Assembly: GCF_901000735.1 (NCBI RefSeq)
Contig: NC_081541.1
Location: forward strand, 3,899,021 to 3,963,020
DNA length: 64,000 nt
Reading direction: 5' to 3'
DNA from: Corylus avellana
Lineage: Eukaryota > Streptophyta > Magnoliopsida > Fagales > Betulaceae
Position numbers and translations under genes: made by a program. Of this stretch, positions 1 through 10,847 are shown one piece after another; the stretch's first letter is position 1, and the number at the start of each line of letters is the position of its first letter. Below the pieces are notes generated by a model. That model ran no database searches, had not been told where the DNA came from, and saw only the letters and a program-made list of their open reading frames with translations.

Positions 1-108
1 ATCTCCTGCAACCAGCACAACATCAGCTCCGCGTTCTACGGCCCCACATGGCGCATCCTCTGCCGCAACCTCACCTCCGAGATCCTAAACCCTTCGCGCG
101 TCAAGTCC

Positions 109-242
109 TGTTAGGGGTTTAATAATAGATGTATTTTATTAAAATACCTTAGGATAATATGTTATCTTTATAGATAACATTAGATTAAAGATTAGCATTT
201 AAATATTAAAGATAAGTATTATCATTAGAGCGTCAAGTCCTA
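109..242 (+). repeat. Partial LTR plus flank, tandem duplication
   Basis: Bases 109-230 repeat the first ~120 bases of the LTR that starts at 243, and 231-242 repeat the P450 flank seen at 99-108 (CGTCAAGTCC). The LTR start together with its flanking P450 bases was therefore duplicated head to tail after insertion. The first copy lacks a few bases (for example TGA within ATTTTATGATTAAAA). Seen directly by comparing the two copies. Confidence 0.8.
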
Positions 243-1664
243 TGTTAGGGGTTTAATAATAGATGTATTTTATGATTAAAATACCTTAGGATAATATGTT
301 ATCTTTATAGATAACATTAGATTAGAGATTAGCATTTAAATATTAGAGATAAGTATTATCATTAGAGTAGTTATCCCTAATTTAAATATTAGGGATAAAC
401 ATTATCAATAGTTTATTCTAATTAGTCTTTTATTTTACTATGCATTGTAATTGTTTATTTAAAGACAGAAGCTCATTAATGAAAATGATCAGAAAATTAA
501 TCACAAACCTTGAGTTTGAAAATGGTTTTTTAGGGTTTTCTCAAAATTTAAAAGATCTAGGTTCCTTAAAATCTAAGGTCTAGATTCCCTCAAAACCTAT
601 AATCTATCCCCGTTACGTATTCACTTAACATTTGGTATCAGAGCCACTATCTTGTTCAATGGCGAATCCAAGGCTGGATCGACTTGAGTAGCAGCTTGGT
701 AACCTCATGACTATGGTTGAAGGCTTTATGAAGAAGATGGAAGAAAATAATGAGAGGATTAAAAAAAAAAACTGTCTGCATTGATTGCCAAATTTGACGA
801 TGGTTCAACTGATAACAACAATAAACTTCATTGCTACGAGCAGCCACAAATGGTGCTACCGCCATATCCCATGCTATCACTATAATCCCAGCCACTGATG
901 GAGTCATAACCAACTAAAACCATCCACAACGTTGTCAAATTGCAAGATCCATCCCAATGTCATTACATTGCACGGTCAACTATTAAACAGCAAAGGCAGG
1001 ATAAAATGAAGGAATGTTCATAATTGTACGTAGCCAAAACAAGGCAACCATGTCCACCCTGTGCTCCATTGCAAGCGCTTCGTCGCCATCCTGTATCACA
1101 TAACAACAGGCAGTCCAATGTTCATTGGTAGCGGCAAGTGAGTGGGCTTGTGCAAATTTGGACGCTTGATGACAAAGAATTGATCCCACCTCTTGAACGG
1201 CCACCAAGGGAATGCCTGAAACGAGTAACGATGGAAGAAAAGAATTTCAAGACCCTGAGGACAAGGTCTCCTTAAGGGGAATAGAATGTTACGAGTTTAA
1301 TAAAAGATGTATTTTATGATTAAAATACCTTAGGATAATATGTTATCTTTATAGATAACATTAGATTAGAGATTAGCATTTAAATATTAGAGATAAGTAT
1401 TATCATTAGAATAGTTAGTATAATTTAAATCTTAGGGATAAATATTATCAATAGTTTATTCTAATTAGTCTTTTATTTTACTATGCATTGTAATTGTCTA
1501 TTTAAAGACATCAAGCTCATTAATGAAAAGGATCAGAAAATTAATCACAAACCGTGAGTTTGAAAATGATTTTTTAGATTTTCTCAAAATCTAAAAGGTC
1601 TAGATTCCTTAGAATCTAAGGTCTAGGTTCCTCAAAACCTATAATCTATTCCCGTTACGTAACA
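243..1664 (+). mobile_element. Non-autonomous LTR retrotransposon inserted in CYP89A copy 1
   Basis: The 5' LTR is 243-630 and the 3' LTR 1287-1664 (about 380-390 bp each, TG...CA ends). The primer binding site TGGTATCAGAGCC (633-645) is complementary to the 3' end of initiator Met-tRNA. A purine-rich tract lies just before the 3' LTR (AAGGGGAATAGAA, 1274-1286). The target duplication TCCTA flanks it (238-242 and 1665-1669). The internal part is only ~656 bp. It starts with a degraded gag-like reading (MANPRLDRLE then stop) at 660 and has no protease, reverse transcriptase or integrase. It must have been mobilised by enzymes of a relative. Size and structure suggest a small LARD/TRIM-like or deleted element. 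Confidence 0.85.
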
Positions 1665-2788
1665 TCCTACTCTTGCGCCCGCAAGTGGGTCATGGACATC
1701 TTATCAACCGCCTTATATCTCACTCCACGACGGAGTCCGGCAACGTTAACCCTGTCGTTCTGATTGACCATTTCCAATACGCCATGTTTTGCTTGTTGGT
1801 ACTCATGTGTTTCGGGGACAAGCTCAGCGAGACCCAGATAAAGGAAATCGAAAACGCGCAGCGTCACTTGCTTTTGGGCTTTAGCCGGTTTAACATGCTC
1901 AATTTTTGGCCGACGATTGGGAAGATAATATTCCGTAAGCGTTGGGAGGAGTTTTGGAAGGTTCGGAGATCCCTGGACGATGTACTGATGCCTTTGATAG
2001 AAGCGAGGAAGAGAGCGAAGCAGGAAAGGGCAAGCAAGGCAAAAGAGGACGACGTAGACACAGATGATGAGTTTGTGGAGTCGTACGTGGACACGTTGTT
2101 GGATTTGGAGTTGCCGGAGGCGAAGAGGAAGCTTGAAGACGGGGAAATGATTAGCTTGTGCTCGGAGTTTCTCAACGCGGGGACGGACACAACACCCACG
2201 GCGTTGCAGTGGATAATGGCGAATTTGGTGAAATACCCACACGTCCAAGAGAGGGTTTTGGCAGAGATTAAAGGGGTCGTTGTGGGGGATGGAGAGAAGG
2301 AGGTGAAGGAGGAGGATTTGCACAAGTTGCCGTATTTGAAGGTAGTGGTTTTGGAGTGTTTAAGGCGGCACCCACCTGGGCATTTCGTGCTGCCACATGC
2401 GGTGACAGAGGATGTGGTCTTGCACGGCTACTTGGTGCCCAAAAATGGCAGTTTGAATTTCATGGTGGCGGATATGGGATGGGACCCCAAGGTTTGGGAG
2501 GATCCGATGGCTTTCAAGCCTGAAAGATTCTTGAGTGGTGGAGGAGGGAAAGTGTTTGATATAACGGGAAACAGGGAAATAAAGATGATGCCTTTTGGGG
2601 CAGGGAGGAGGATTTGTCCTGCTTCTGGTTTAGCAATGCTTCATTTGGAGTATTTTGTAGCCAATTTGGTATGGAATTTCGAGTGGAAGGCTGTGGGTGG
2701 AGATGAGGAGGTTGATTTGTCAGAGAAGCAGGAGTTCACCGCGGTGATGAAGTACCCATTGAAGGCCCATCTATCTCCCTGGTTTTGA

Positions 2789-3194
2789 ATGGTCTGGTTG
2801 ATTTTCTTGGCAAGATGTCAATGTCAACTTTGAATCAAACTCTACAGCTATATTAAATGAAGGAATGAAAGCCTGAGTGTCTTTGTGTGGCTCTGGCTCT
2901 GTGTTTTTTCTTTCAACAGACCTATGCCTTACCATAAGTTCGTTGGCTCCTTCGTATGATGATTGTGTTAGTGTTCTTTGTTAGTATGCATTTGTATTTG
3001 GAAATAAATACCAAGATTGCAGGAATTTTTTTGCTTGTTCTACTATGTCTTCTTAATAATTTTCCCATGTAATTAAGTTAAAGAAATGTTTTCATAGGAC
3101 TATAATCTTTTATATTGAAAGGTAAAAAGGAATTACAGTGAAAAATGCATTACTTTTAGTAATAGTACCATGTCAAGGAGTGTGTATTTGAGAG
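2789..3194 (+). other. 3' flank of CYP89A copy 1
   Basis: No gene here. The first ~170 bases match the flanks after copies 2 and 3 and include the likely 3' UTR (ATTAAATGAAGGAATG at ~2850). The rest is AT-rich spacer shared with the DNA after copy 3 (21190-21450). Confidence 0.6.
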
Positions 3195-3660
3195 TGTGTA
3201 GCATTTCTCAATTTTAAAAACTTGCTTGGTTGTTGAGATATATACGGGCTGGGATGATGTGCTGAGGTGGGGACTAAGGATGTGGAAGATGAAATCAATG
3301 AAGGCCCATTTTATGCAAATCGGATGGAGTACTACAATTTATACTATTTGGAAGCAAAAAAACAATGTTAGACAAGGAAATCAAATCCTTAAAGAGGAGA
3401 AAATTGTTTTACAAATGAAGTGGGAAGTTAGATCACCTGTTATTGCCATTGGGAGTTTAAGTGATCAAGGGAGAATGAAGAACTTTGTGGTAGCTGTGGT
3501 TGATTCTGTTTTGAGTAGTCTGTATATGGTATTCTGAGTGTTTTTTTTTTTGCAGAACTTGAATATTGCTGCAGGCTAGATTGATGGCAGAGATGGGTGT
3601 AAAGTGTTTCTGCAGAGTTGAAACCGCAGTTTTGTGTTTGGTTGCATGTTGTCAAAATTG
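3195..3660 (+). mobile_element. LINE-derived fragment, array segment alpha, copy A
   Basis: A short open stretch (about 3226-3537) contains IYTIWKQKNNVRQGNQ, which resembles the region at the end of plant LINE reverse-transcriptase ORFs (the IWxxRN... sequence after the zf-RVT domain). It is followed by a T-rich stretch and GCAGAACTTGAATATTGCTGC. The same segment occurs at 10848-11126 continued at 16491-16590, and in poorer form at 21450-21745, each time on the downstream side of a P450 unit. It is a remnant carried along by array duplication, not an active element. In this copy GATGGGTGTAAAGTGTTTC is uninterrupted at about 3590-3612, which makes it an empty site for the copia element found in copy B. 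Confidence 0.6.
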
Positions 3661-3689
3661 GAGGGTTTCATTTATCCAAAAAAAAAAAC

Positions 3690-4170
3690 AAAAAAAACGC
3701 ATTACTTTAAGGGTGAGCTTTATTAAATGTATATAAGGTTTTTTATTTTATTTTTTTCTATTCAAAGTGGGGAAGGGGAAAGGGAATTACAAGAAAATAA
3801 AATAAAAAACAAAAGCCAAAAAACCTTCCGAAGAACAACCGGAAATGGGTCAAATGAATGACACAGCCCATCAAGTGAACTGAAACGGTCAATAAAGGCT
3901 AAATTATATGGCAAAATTCTGTAAACGGAACAAAACCCATCAAAGTTACCATCAGTGGTAGGTAGAAGAAACCAAATCCGATCATTAGTAGTAAGTAAAG
4001 AGAGGAAAAATTCTATCAAAAAATGAAAAAGCGACTAGTTCAAGGAACTGGCTAGAAAATAGAAACACAAGGAACATAAAATTACAAGGAAAAATAAAAT
4101 AAAAGCAAATAAAATCGCAGCATAGCAATACCAGAGATGGACAAAGCGGAGGAAGGTAGCCAGACCTGAT
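3690..4170 (+). repeat. Array spacer segment beta, copy A
   Basis: This A-rich spacer (for example GTGGGGAAGGGGAAAGGGAA at ~3768) matches 16620-17095 closely in sequence and order. Small reading frames here are not conserved between the copies, so I see no gene. Confidence 0.65.
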
Positions 4171-4171
4171 G

Positions 4172-5170
4172 GGGCTGTTAAGTGAGCGAAGCGTCTCGCG
4201 AGCAAGCTCGGGCTCGGCTCGCATAAGCTTGGCTCGTGATCGACTCGAATATTAAATGAAGCACTTCATGAACACAAATCCTAGCTCGAATATTAAACGA
4301 AGCAAGCTCGGCTCGACTCGGCTAGGCTCGTGAGCAAGCTCGTATAAGCTCGTGTGTGTGTGTGTGTATATATATAAACTAAGTAATACATAATTAACTA
4401 TAAATCTCATAATTATTAAAATCTTAAAATTGCATTTATATTTAAGCGTTAAAGAATGAAAAATTATAAACCCTTCGTGATCAAAGAGAGAGAGAGAGAG
4501 CAATCATTAAAAAGACCTCGATTCAATTAGAGCAGACCTTAACGAAATGAAGAAGAATCAAGTAGAAACTATTGAGGGAGATTGCAAAAGGCATAAACTA
4601 TTGAAGAATCATACAGACCCAAACACTATCACTACTTATTTGATGAGCGAGAGTGAGAGAGTGGGAAATGAGAGTTTAGGTGGAAGATGCGTTGTGACTG
4701 GTGAGGGGGATTGAGAGAGAGACGTTGAAAAAATAGTTTTTTGTAGGGGTCGTTGTCCCAATGCAGTCTGAATGTAACCTGTTAACTTGTCCCACATTGT
4801 TAAGAAAACATTAATCTCAAAGTTTGTTTATCTATAAAAGGATGCATATCCTTTCTCTTTGAAACCAAATGCCTTACTGTATTGACTCAGGCTCCATACT
4901 CGACTAGCCAGGTTAAGCAAATACTCATATGCAAACTAACTTCTTAAGCCGTTTAAGAGTACTTGAAGTTAATTTTTTTTTAAAAAAAAAACAAAAACAT
5001 TAAATATAAGAGGCAGCTCGCGAGCTAGCTCGGCTCGACTTATTATTAGCTCAAGCTCGATTTTTTTGGCTCGCCATTGAGCTCGACTCGAGCTCGAGCT
5101 CAAGTAAAATTTAAACGAGCCAAGCCTGAACATAGAAAGCTCGCTCAAACTCGACTCGTTTACACCCCTA
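4172..5170. mobile_element. GAGCTCG-rich terminal-inverted-repeat element
   Basis: A ~1-kb block interrupts the array spacer: the paralogous spacer at 17070-17100 runs straight through this point. The ends are degenerate inverted repeats. The right end reads CTCGTTTACACCCCTA and the left end GGGGCTGTTAAGTGAGCG, followed by runs of GCTCGGCTCG. A short direct repeat GATG flanks it. The interior holds a (GT)n(TA)n microsatellite and no recognisable transposase. A related GAGCTCG-rich block lies at 44070-44345. This is probably a non-autonomous DNA element. Confidence 0.5.
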
Positions 5171-6381
5171 GATGCGTGGAAGCCATTGACTGGCGCATGA
5201 GGACCACCCGCCGGCAGTTGTTATCGGGAGGCGGGGAAAAGCCACAAAAGCAGTCGCCAGTAGTGGTGAGTTTTATCAAAGGTATATAAGCTCTTGACTT
5301 TTACCAAATGGTGAGTTTTACCTAATGTTTTACATAGGTTAAATATAATATTAATCTTATGTATATAAGTTCTTGGGTATTATCTCTTTGTAAGTTGGTT
5401 TTCGAGAGTGAGTTATATTTAAAGTTTGTATCAATCAGTGAAAATGATGAGGACAATTTTATTAATGATCTTGTTTAGCAATAGGAAAGGAGATTATTGA
5501 TTTGAATTTTTGTATAAGCATAGGCGTAACCAGAAATTTTAGAGTAGGGGCAATTTTTTTTTTTTTTTTAAATGTGGAGAGGAAATTAACTTTTTGAGAC
5601 CTCCTAAAAAATAAAAAAATAATAAAAAACATATTTTTGGAAGATGTTTTAAAATTTTTGGACACAACTTATCGTTGATTTGTATATTAGAATAAAATGT
5701 TAAATTTACTTTACTTCTGAAATTTTAAGAGTTTTTTAATTTGAATTTTACTGTTTAAATTTTTTTTAATTCAGACCTTCTATTACTAATTTTCGTCTAA
5801 TTGAACGGAAATCATCCCACATTTGTCTCACGTGAAATTTTGATGCCATTTATTTCAATTTTATCCTTATTAAAATCTATAAAATGATATAATTATCCTC
5901 AATTTCAAAAGTTTTATTGAGGGTGATTACGTAATTTTATAAATTTTAATAAATGCAAAATTAAAATAGAAGACATCAAAATCTCAATCCCACAGAATAA
6001 TTTTCTTCAAATTAGACAAATTAGTAAGGAAAGGTTTCAATTAAAATCATTTTAAATATTAAGTGAATACATTGTTAATTTTTAAACATTAAAGTTTGAA
6101 TTAAAAAACTAAAAAATTCCTAAAACTTTAAAAATTTTCTCCTAGAATAAACGCAAGCTTTGACAGTGCTCTACTTTCATGTTTTTTGATTTAAATAACT
6201 ACTTTTGTGAACGTCGATTTTGCCAAAATGAATTATTCAAATATAGAATGTGAAATGAAAATAATAGTTGAGACAAGAATCTGCGTAACGTTTTTCAAAA
6301 ACGTAGTAGCCTATATACCTACATAAATAATTGACCATTTCTCTTTCCAATAAAACAATCTATTGCATGTCTGACACTTAC
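5171..6381 (+). other. Array spacer gamma and upstream region of CYP89A copy 2
   Basis: Bases 5171-5700 match 17370-17880, and about 6140-6360 match 9165-9370 and 17880-18060. The stretch is AT-rich with no gene. The bases just before copy 2 (6365-6501) are not shared with the other units, so copy 2 has its own proximal promoter. Confidence 0.6.
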
Positions 6382-6390
6382 ATATATAAA
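6382..6390 (+). promoter_or_regulatory. Possible TATA box of CYP89A copy 2
   Basis: ATATATAAA lies about 112 bases before the chosen ATG at 6502, a usual spacing for a plant gene with a short leader. The assignment rests on position and sequence only. Confidence 0.4.
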
Positions 6391-6501
6391 CAGAGTGGGC
6401 TTTAGCAGCGGCACGGGTAAAAGCCCAAAGGCCCGTTGTTGACTTGTTGCTATTTCTCACGTTTGGTCTCCTTTCTCATCATAAGAGATAAGGCTAGAAA
6501 C

Positions 6502-8061
6502 ATGGGGGCTTGGTTCCTCATCCTCATCTCACTCTGCATCTCAGTCCTACTCAACCGTCTGATTGTCGCCAAGAAAAGCTCCAAAACCCAGCAGCTCCCT
6601 CCCGGACCCTTCACCGTCCCCATCATCGGCAGAATCCTATGGCTCCGCAAGTCCATCTCCGAGCTCGAGCCTATCATCCGCAACCTCCACTTCAGGTACG
6701 GGCCCATGGTCACGCTCCGAATCGGCAAGCGCCCGGCCATCTTCGTGGCCAACAGAGATCTCGCCCACAAAGCACTCGTCCAAAACGGCGCCGTATTCGC
6801 TGACCGCCCCCCAGCCCTCCCCATCAATAAGATCATCTCCTGCAACCAGCACAACATCAGCTCCGCGTTCTACGGCCCCACATGGCGCATCCTCCGCCGC
6901 AACCTCACCTCCGACATCCTAAACCCTTCGCGCGTCAAGTCCTACTCTCGCGCCCGCAAGTGGGTTTTGGACATCCTTCTCAACCGCCTTATATCTCACT
7001 CCACGACGGAGTCCGGCAACGTTAACCCAGTCGTTCTGATTGACCATTTCCAATACGCCATGTTTTGCTTGTTGGTACTCATGTGTTTCGGGGACAAGCT
7101 CAGCGAGACCCAGATAAAGGAAATCGAAAAAGCGCAGCGTCACTTGCTTTTGGGCTTTAGCCGCTTTAACATGCTCAATTTTTGGCCGACGCTTGGGAAG
7201 ATAATATTCCGTAAGCGTTGGGAGGAGTTTTGGAAGCTTCGGAGATCCCAGGACGATGTACTGATGCCTTTGATAGAAGCGAGGAAGAGAGCGAAGCAGG
7301 AAAGGGCAAGCAAGGCAAAAGAGGACGACGTAGACACAGATGATGAGTTTGTGGTGTCGTACGTGGACACGTTGTTGGATTTGGAGTTGCCGGAGGAGAA
7401 GAGGAAGCTTGAAGACGGGGAAATGATTAGCTTGTGCTCGGAGTTTCTCAACGCGGGCACGGACACTACATCCACGGCGTTGCAGTGGATAATGGCGAAT
7501 TTGGTGAAATACCCACACATCCAAGAGAGGGTTTGGGCAGAGATTAAAGGGGTCGTTGTGGGGGATGGAGAGAAGGAGGTGAAGGAGGTGGATTTGCATA
7601 AGTTGCCGTATTTGAAGGCAGTGGTTTTGGAGGGTTTAAGGCGGCACCCACCTGGGCATTTCGTGCTGCCACATGCGGTGACGGAGGATGTGGTCTTGGA
7701 CGGCTACTTGGTGCCCAATAATGCCAGTTTGAATTTCTTGGTGGCGGATATGGGATGGGACCCCAAGGTGTGGGAGGATCCCATGGCGTTCAAGCCTGAA
7801 AGGTTTCTGAGTGGTGTTGGAGGGGAAGTGTTTGATATAACGGGAAGCAGAGAGATCAAGATGATGCCTTTTGGGGCAGGGAGGAGAATTTGTCCTGGGT
7901 TTGGCTTGGCCATGCTTCATTTGGAATATTTTGTGGCCAATTTGGTATGGAATTTTGATTGGAAAGCTGTGGATGGAGATGAGGTTGATTTGTCAGAGAA
8001 GCAGGAGTTCACCATGGTGATGAAGTACCCATTGAAGGCCCATCTATCTCCCAGGTTTTGA
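6502..8061 (+). CDS. CYP89A: Cytochrome P450, CYP89A-type, copy 2
   Basis: A 519-aa single-exon P450, the usual length and structure for the CYP89A subfamily. From the N-terminus: a hydrophobic ER anchor (about residues 4-22), a KK-containing stop-transfer, the proline hinge LPPGPF (32-37), AGTDTT of the oxygen-binding I-helix (from 318), EGLR of the ExxR pair (from 377), FKPERF, and the heme loop [12 protein letters not shown] with Cys464 as thiolate ligand. The enzyme should be an ER-bound, NADPH-P450-reductase-dependent monooxygenase. The Arabidopsis relative CYP89A9 oxidises chlorophyll catabolites during senescence, but the substrate here is unknown. The reading frame also opens upstream at 6436, but the ATG at 6502 gives the proper anchor start. 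Its first two thirds are nearly identical to copy 1, while its heme region resembles copy 4. The 5' half uses C-ending codons and the 3' half G/T-ending ones. Confidence 0.93.
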   Translation: MGAWFLILISLCISVLLNRLIVAKKSSKTQQLPPGPFTVPIIGRILWLRKSISELEPIIRNLHFRYGPMVTLRIGKRPAIFVANRDLAHKALVQNGAVFADRPPALPINKIISCNQHNISSAFYGPTWRILRRNLTSDILNPSRVKSYSRARKWVLDILLNRLISHSTTESGNVNPVVLIDHFQYAMFCLLVLMCFGDKLSETQIKEIEKAQRHLLLGFSRFNMLNFWPTLGKIIFRKRWEEFWKLRRSQDDVLMPLIEARKRAKQERASKAKEDDVDTDDEFVVSYVDTLLDLELPEEKRKLEDGEMISLCSEFLNAGTDTTSTALQWIMANLVKYPHIQERVWAEIKGVVVGDGEKEVKEVDLHKLPYLKAVVLEGLRRHPPGHFVLPHAVTEDVVLDGYLVPNNASLNFLVADMGWDPKVWEDPMAFKPERFLSGVGGEVFDITGSREIKMMPFGAGRRICPGFGLAMLHLEYFVANLVWNFDWKAVDGDEVDLSEKQEFTMVMKYPLKAHLSPRF

Positions 8062-8230
8062 ATGGTCTGGTTGATTTTCTTGGTAAGATGTCAATGTCAA
8101 CTTTGAATCAAACTCTATAGCTATATTAAATGAAGGAATGAAAGCCTGAGTGTCTTTGTGTGGCTCTGGCTCTATGTGTTTTTCTTTCAACAGACCTATG
8201 CTTTACCATAAGTTCGTTGGCTCCTTCTAT

Positions 8231-8925
8231 TGAAAATGGAAGAGAATGCTCAAACTTGGGGAAAAATCAACTCAACTTCTCATTAGAATTGCATGTACAT
8301 TATATACCAAGTCTGTTTGAGTTTAGTCTGAAACAAAATTAGTTTAAACACGTGCACTTTAAGTGCTAACAAATAGCAACCAACTTATAACTGAAAGCTA
8401 ACTAGTAAACTTGCAACTTAATAACTAAACTCCTCCTGCAATCATGGAGTCTGTTCCATGCTGATGTAGAAGCAAGGTAAGTCGCTTGGCTGCTCTGCTT
8501 GTATTCTCAATACTTCCCCTCAAGATGAGATTTCATAAAAAAAACTCAGGAAGAGTAAATATTATGAAGACTCATCTTGGACACCAAAGAATGAAATAAA
8601 GAAGAATCAAGAGCTTTTGTAAAAACATCTGCCAACTGATGTTGTGATGAAACGTGAAAGGTTCGAATAATACCCGTTTGCAACTTTTCTCATACAACAT
8701 GACAATCAATGTTAATATGTTTTGTACGCTCATGAAAGACAGGGTTTGCTGCAATGTGAAGAGCAGCTTTCCTGTCACAATAGAGCAAGGCAGTTTGAAG
8801 GGGAACTTGTAAGTCTCGGAGAAGAGTTCTAAGCCACACAACCTCACAACAAGTAGAAGCGACGGCCAGTACTCAGCCTCTGCAGATGACCTGGAAATGG
8901 TTGTCTGTTTCTTAGATATCTGAGG
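8231..8925 (-). mobile_element. Truncated Ty1/copia 3' end (RNase H tail plus LTR)
   Basis: On the minus strand, frameshifted pieces give the end of a copia RNase H domain (SRSSAEAEY, then sequence resembling the RTKHI...DVFTKAL region). A purine tract TGAGGGGAAG follows at about 8510-8519, and then an LTR of ~279 bp (8231-8509, TG...CA). The upstream part of the element is missing: at 8925 it joins P450 upstream-type DNA. The left edge lies in the 3' flank of copy 2 at CTCCTTCTAT, which is uninterrupted in the flank of copy 1 (about 2949). It is an old insertion followed by a deletion. Confidence 0.65.
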
Positions 8926-10096
8926 GTAATTACATAATTTTATTAATTTTAATGAAAACAAAATTAAAATAGAGGGCATCAAAATCTCAATCTCATGTGA
9001 GATGCACGTGGAATAATTTCTGTCCAATTAGACAAAAATTAGTAAAGGAAAGTTTCAATTAAATTTTTTTAAAATATTAGGTGAGTACATTGTTAATTTT
9101 TAATATTAAAGTTCGAATTAAAAATTTATGGAACTTTAATGATTTTCTCCTGGAATAAACCTAAGCTTCGACAGTAATGTACTTTCATGTTTTTTGATTT
9201 AAATAGCTACTTTTGAGCATTATGTGTGAACCTCGATTTTGCCAAAATGAATTATTCAAATATAGAATGTGAAATGAAAATAATAGCTGAGACAAGAATC
9301 TGCATATCGTTTTTCAAAAACGCAGTAGTGTATATACATAAATAATTGACCAATAAAGCAATCTATTGCATGTCATTGCACTATGGACAAAACACTTTGA
9401 ATTGAACCAAATTTTGTTACAATATAGATTTTCTATATATTGGGTTTATATTTTTTTATATTATACGTGTGAATGTAATCAAATCTTAATTTGTGTTCAC
9501 GTGTCGGATTTAGGTTATATTGATGCATGAGTATAAGGTTATAAAAATTCATCATAATCTGACTCATTTAATTAAACGGATTATAATATTTAATTTTAAC
9601 TTGCTAATTTTGTGTTGAATTAACTAGTAAAGCATGACAATAAATAATAATCATAAATGTCACTTGTCAAGTTCGAGTCATGTTCATATTTGAGTATAAA
9701 AACAATATAAATAAATTCTAATACGAACTTTTCAATTAAATAGGCTGAACCCTAAACCTTATCCACTAATTTTATTTTAAGTTTGTGTCAAGTTAAATGT
9801 AAACAATTATCAACAATAGGTACTCACAAAATATATATATGGATCAAAACTGGGTGTAAGGGCCACGCGATTGAAAGCAAATAAAATAGGAGAAAGTGAT
9901 GGTTTTGGAATCAAGTGTTCAAAAGTTTAGTCGCATAATTGCATAGCGAGTAGGAGAGGACAAGGTCTTGCTCCATGAGGGGTTTGATGAGCTTCAACAA
10001 CTTTTACATTTAATAATCATTCAACAAAAATCTACGAAAATACAAATCGGTAACTCCTAAGTTCCAAGTTCCAACTTCTGTTTACGACAATATCAT
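8926..10096 (+). other. Orphan P450 upstream region (ghost unit)
   Basis: No gene. Bases 8926-9370 match the DNA before copy 2 (about 5915-6360) and 9365-10090 match the DNA before copy 3 (18055-18930), but no P450 follows. It contains TATGGACAAAACACTTTG and other landmarks shared with 18070 onward. Confidence 0.65.
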
Positions 10097-10781
10097 CAGT
10101 GGCGGAGCCAGGAATTCAGTATACCAGGGGCGTCAATAAAATAATAAATTTTTTTTTTTTTTGTTCTCTTTATATATTATATTTTTATTATAATATGGTA
10201 AATTCAATCAAAAGAAATTATACCACAATATATGTATCACAAAAAGCATATTTATGTGACTTCATAAATATATGCTAAATTCATATATCAGTTACCATAT
10301 AGGCACTAGTACAAAAGTAAAGCAAAATACAAAATACAAAGTGCCTAAAATTGCATTCTACGAGGTCTTAGAGAAACAAAATCTTCAAGTATCAAATCTG
10401 AATCGAAGCTTTTAGCAATTTCTCTTTCAATGTAGATAAGTAAACTATCTCCAAGAAACTCATCTTCCATTTTGTTACGAAGTCTTGTTTTAACAATTTT
10501 CATTGCTGAAAATGCTCGTTCGGTAGTTGCTGTAGACACTGGAAGAGTTAAAACAAGNNNNNNNNNNNNNNNNNNNNNNNNNNNNNNNNNNNNNNNNNNN
10601 NNNNNNNNNNNNNNNNNNNNNNNNNNNNNNNNNNNNNNNNNNNNNNNNNNNNNNNNNGCATTAAAATTTTTTACCAGGGGCTTTCTCCAATTTTGGCTTA
10701 AAATTACTCTTTTTTTTTTTTCTTTTTTTTTTTTACCGGGGGCGACCGCCCCTGGGTCGCCCCCCTGTCCCTCCGCCACTG
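10097..10781 (-). mobile_element. hAT-family DNA transposon derivative with assembly gap
   Basis: The ends are inverted repeats (CAGTGGCGGAGCCAGG at 10097 and CCTCCGCCACTG at 10770-10781). A perfect 8-bp duplication AATATCAT flanks it (10089-10096 and 10782-10789), diagnostic of the hAT superfamily. On the minus strand a fragment reads STATTERAFSAMK...RLRNKM, the conserved C-terminal hAT dimerisation region of transposase. The element is only ~685 bp including 100 N (10558-10657), so most of the transposase is absent unless the gap hides it. It is probably a non-autonomous, internally deleted copy on this evidence. Confidence 0.85.
10558..10657. other. Assembly gap (100 N)
   Basis: Exactly 100 unknown bases lie inside the hAT element. 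A fixed length of 100 usually marks a gap of unknown true size, so the element may be longer than it appears. Confidence 0.98.
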
Positions 10782-10847
10782 AATATCATGCTCTCCACAT
10801 CAATGACAAAATGTGAAAGACTATATATATATATATATATATGAAAA

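Larger units (their letters stand above)
1..2788 (+). pseudogene. CYP89A: CYP89A-type cytochrome P450, copy 1 (disrupted pseudogene)
   Basis: The 5' part (1-108) reads in frame 1 as P450 sequence (ending in SRVKS) that matches copy 2 at 6835-6942. The frame then meets a stop where an LTR element begins. P450 sequence resumes at about 1665 and runs to the stop at 2786-2788. The second part has lost one base near 1703 compared with copy 2, so it is frameshifted even if the insertion is ignored. From about 1704 on it is open and keeps AGTDTT (I-helix), ECLR (ExxR), FKPERF and the heme loop [12 protein letters not shown]. The start codon lies left of the window. The first two thirds match copy 2 almost base for base, while the last ~300 bases match copy 3, so it is a mosaic. 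A full-length product is not possible, but the downstream reading frame has not decayed further, so the loss is recent. Confidence 0.9.

Noticed and set aside
1667..2325. Long antisense frames across the P450 copies (also at 6919-7599, 19839-20222, 24968-25246, 25730-26017)
   Set aside because: They mirror the biased codon use of the P450 sense strand, recur in each copy only because the sense sequence does, and resemble no protein.
6510..6922. Alternative plus-strand frames rich in Pro/Ser/Arg over the P450 N-termini
   Set aside because: Out-of-frame readings of the C-rich first part of the genes.
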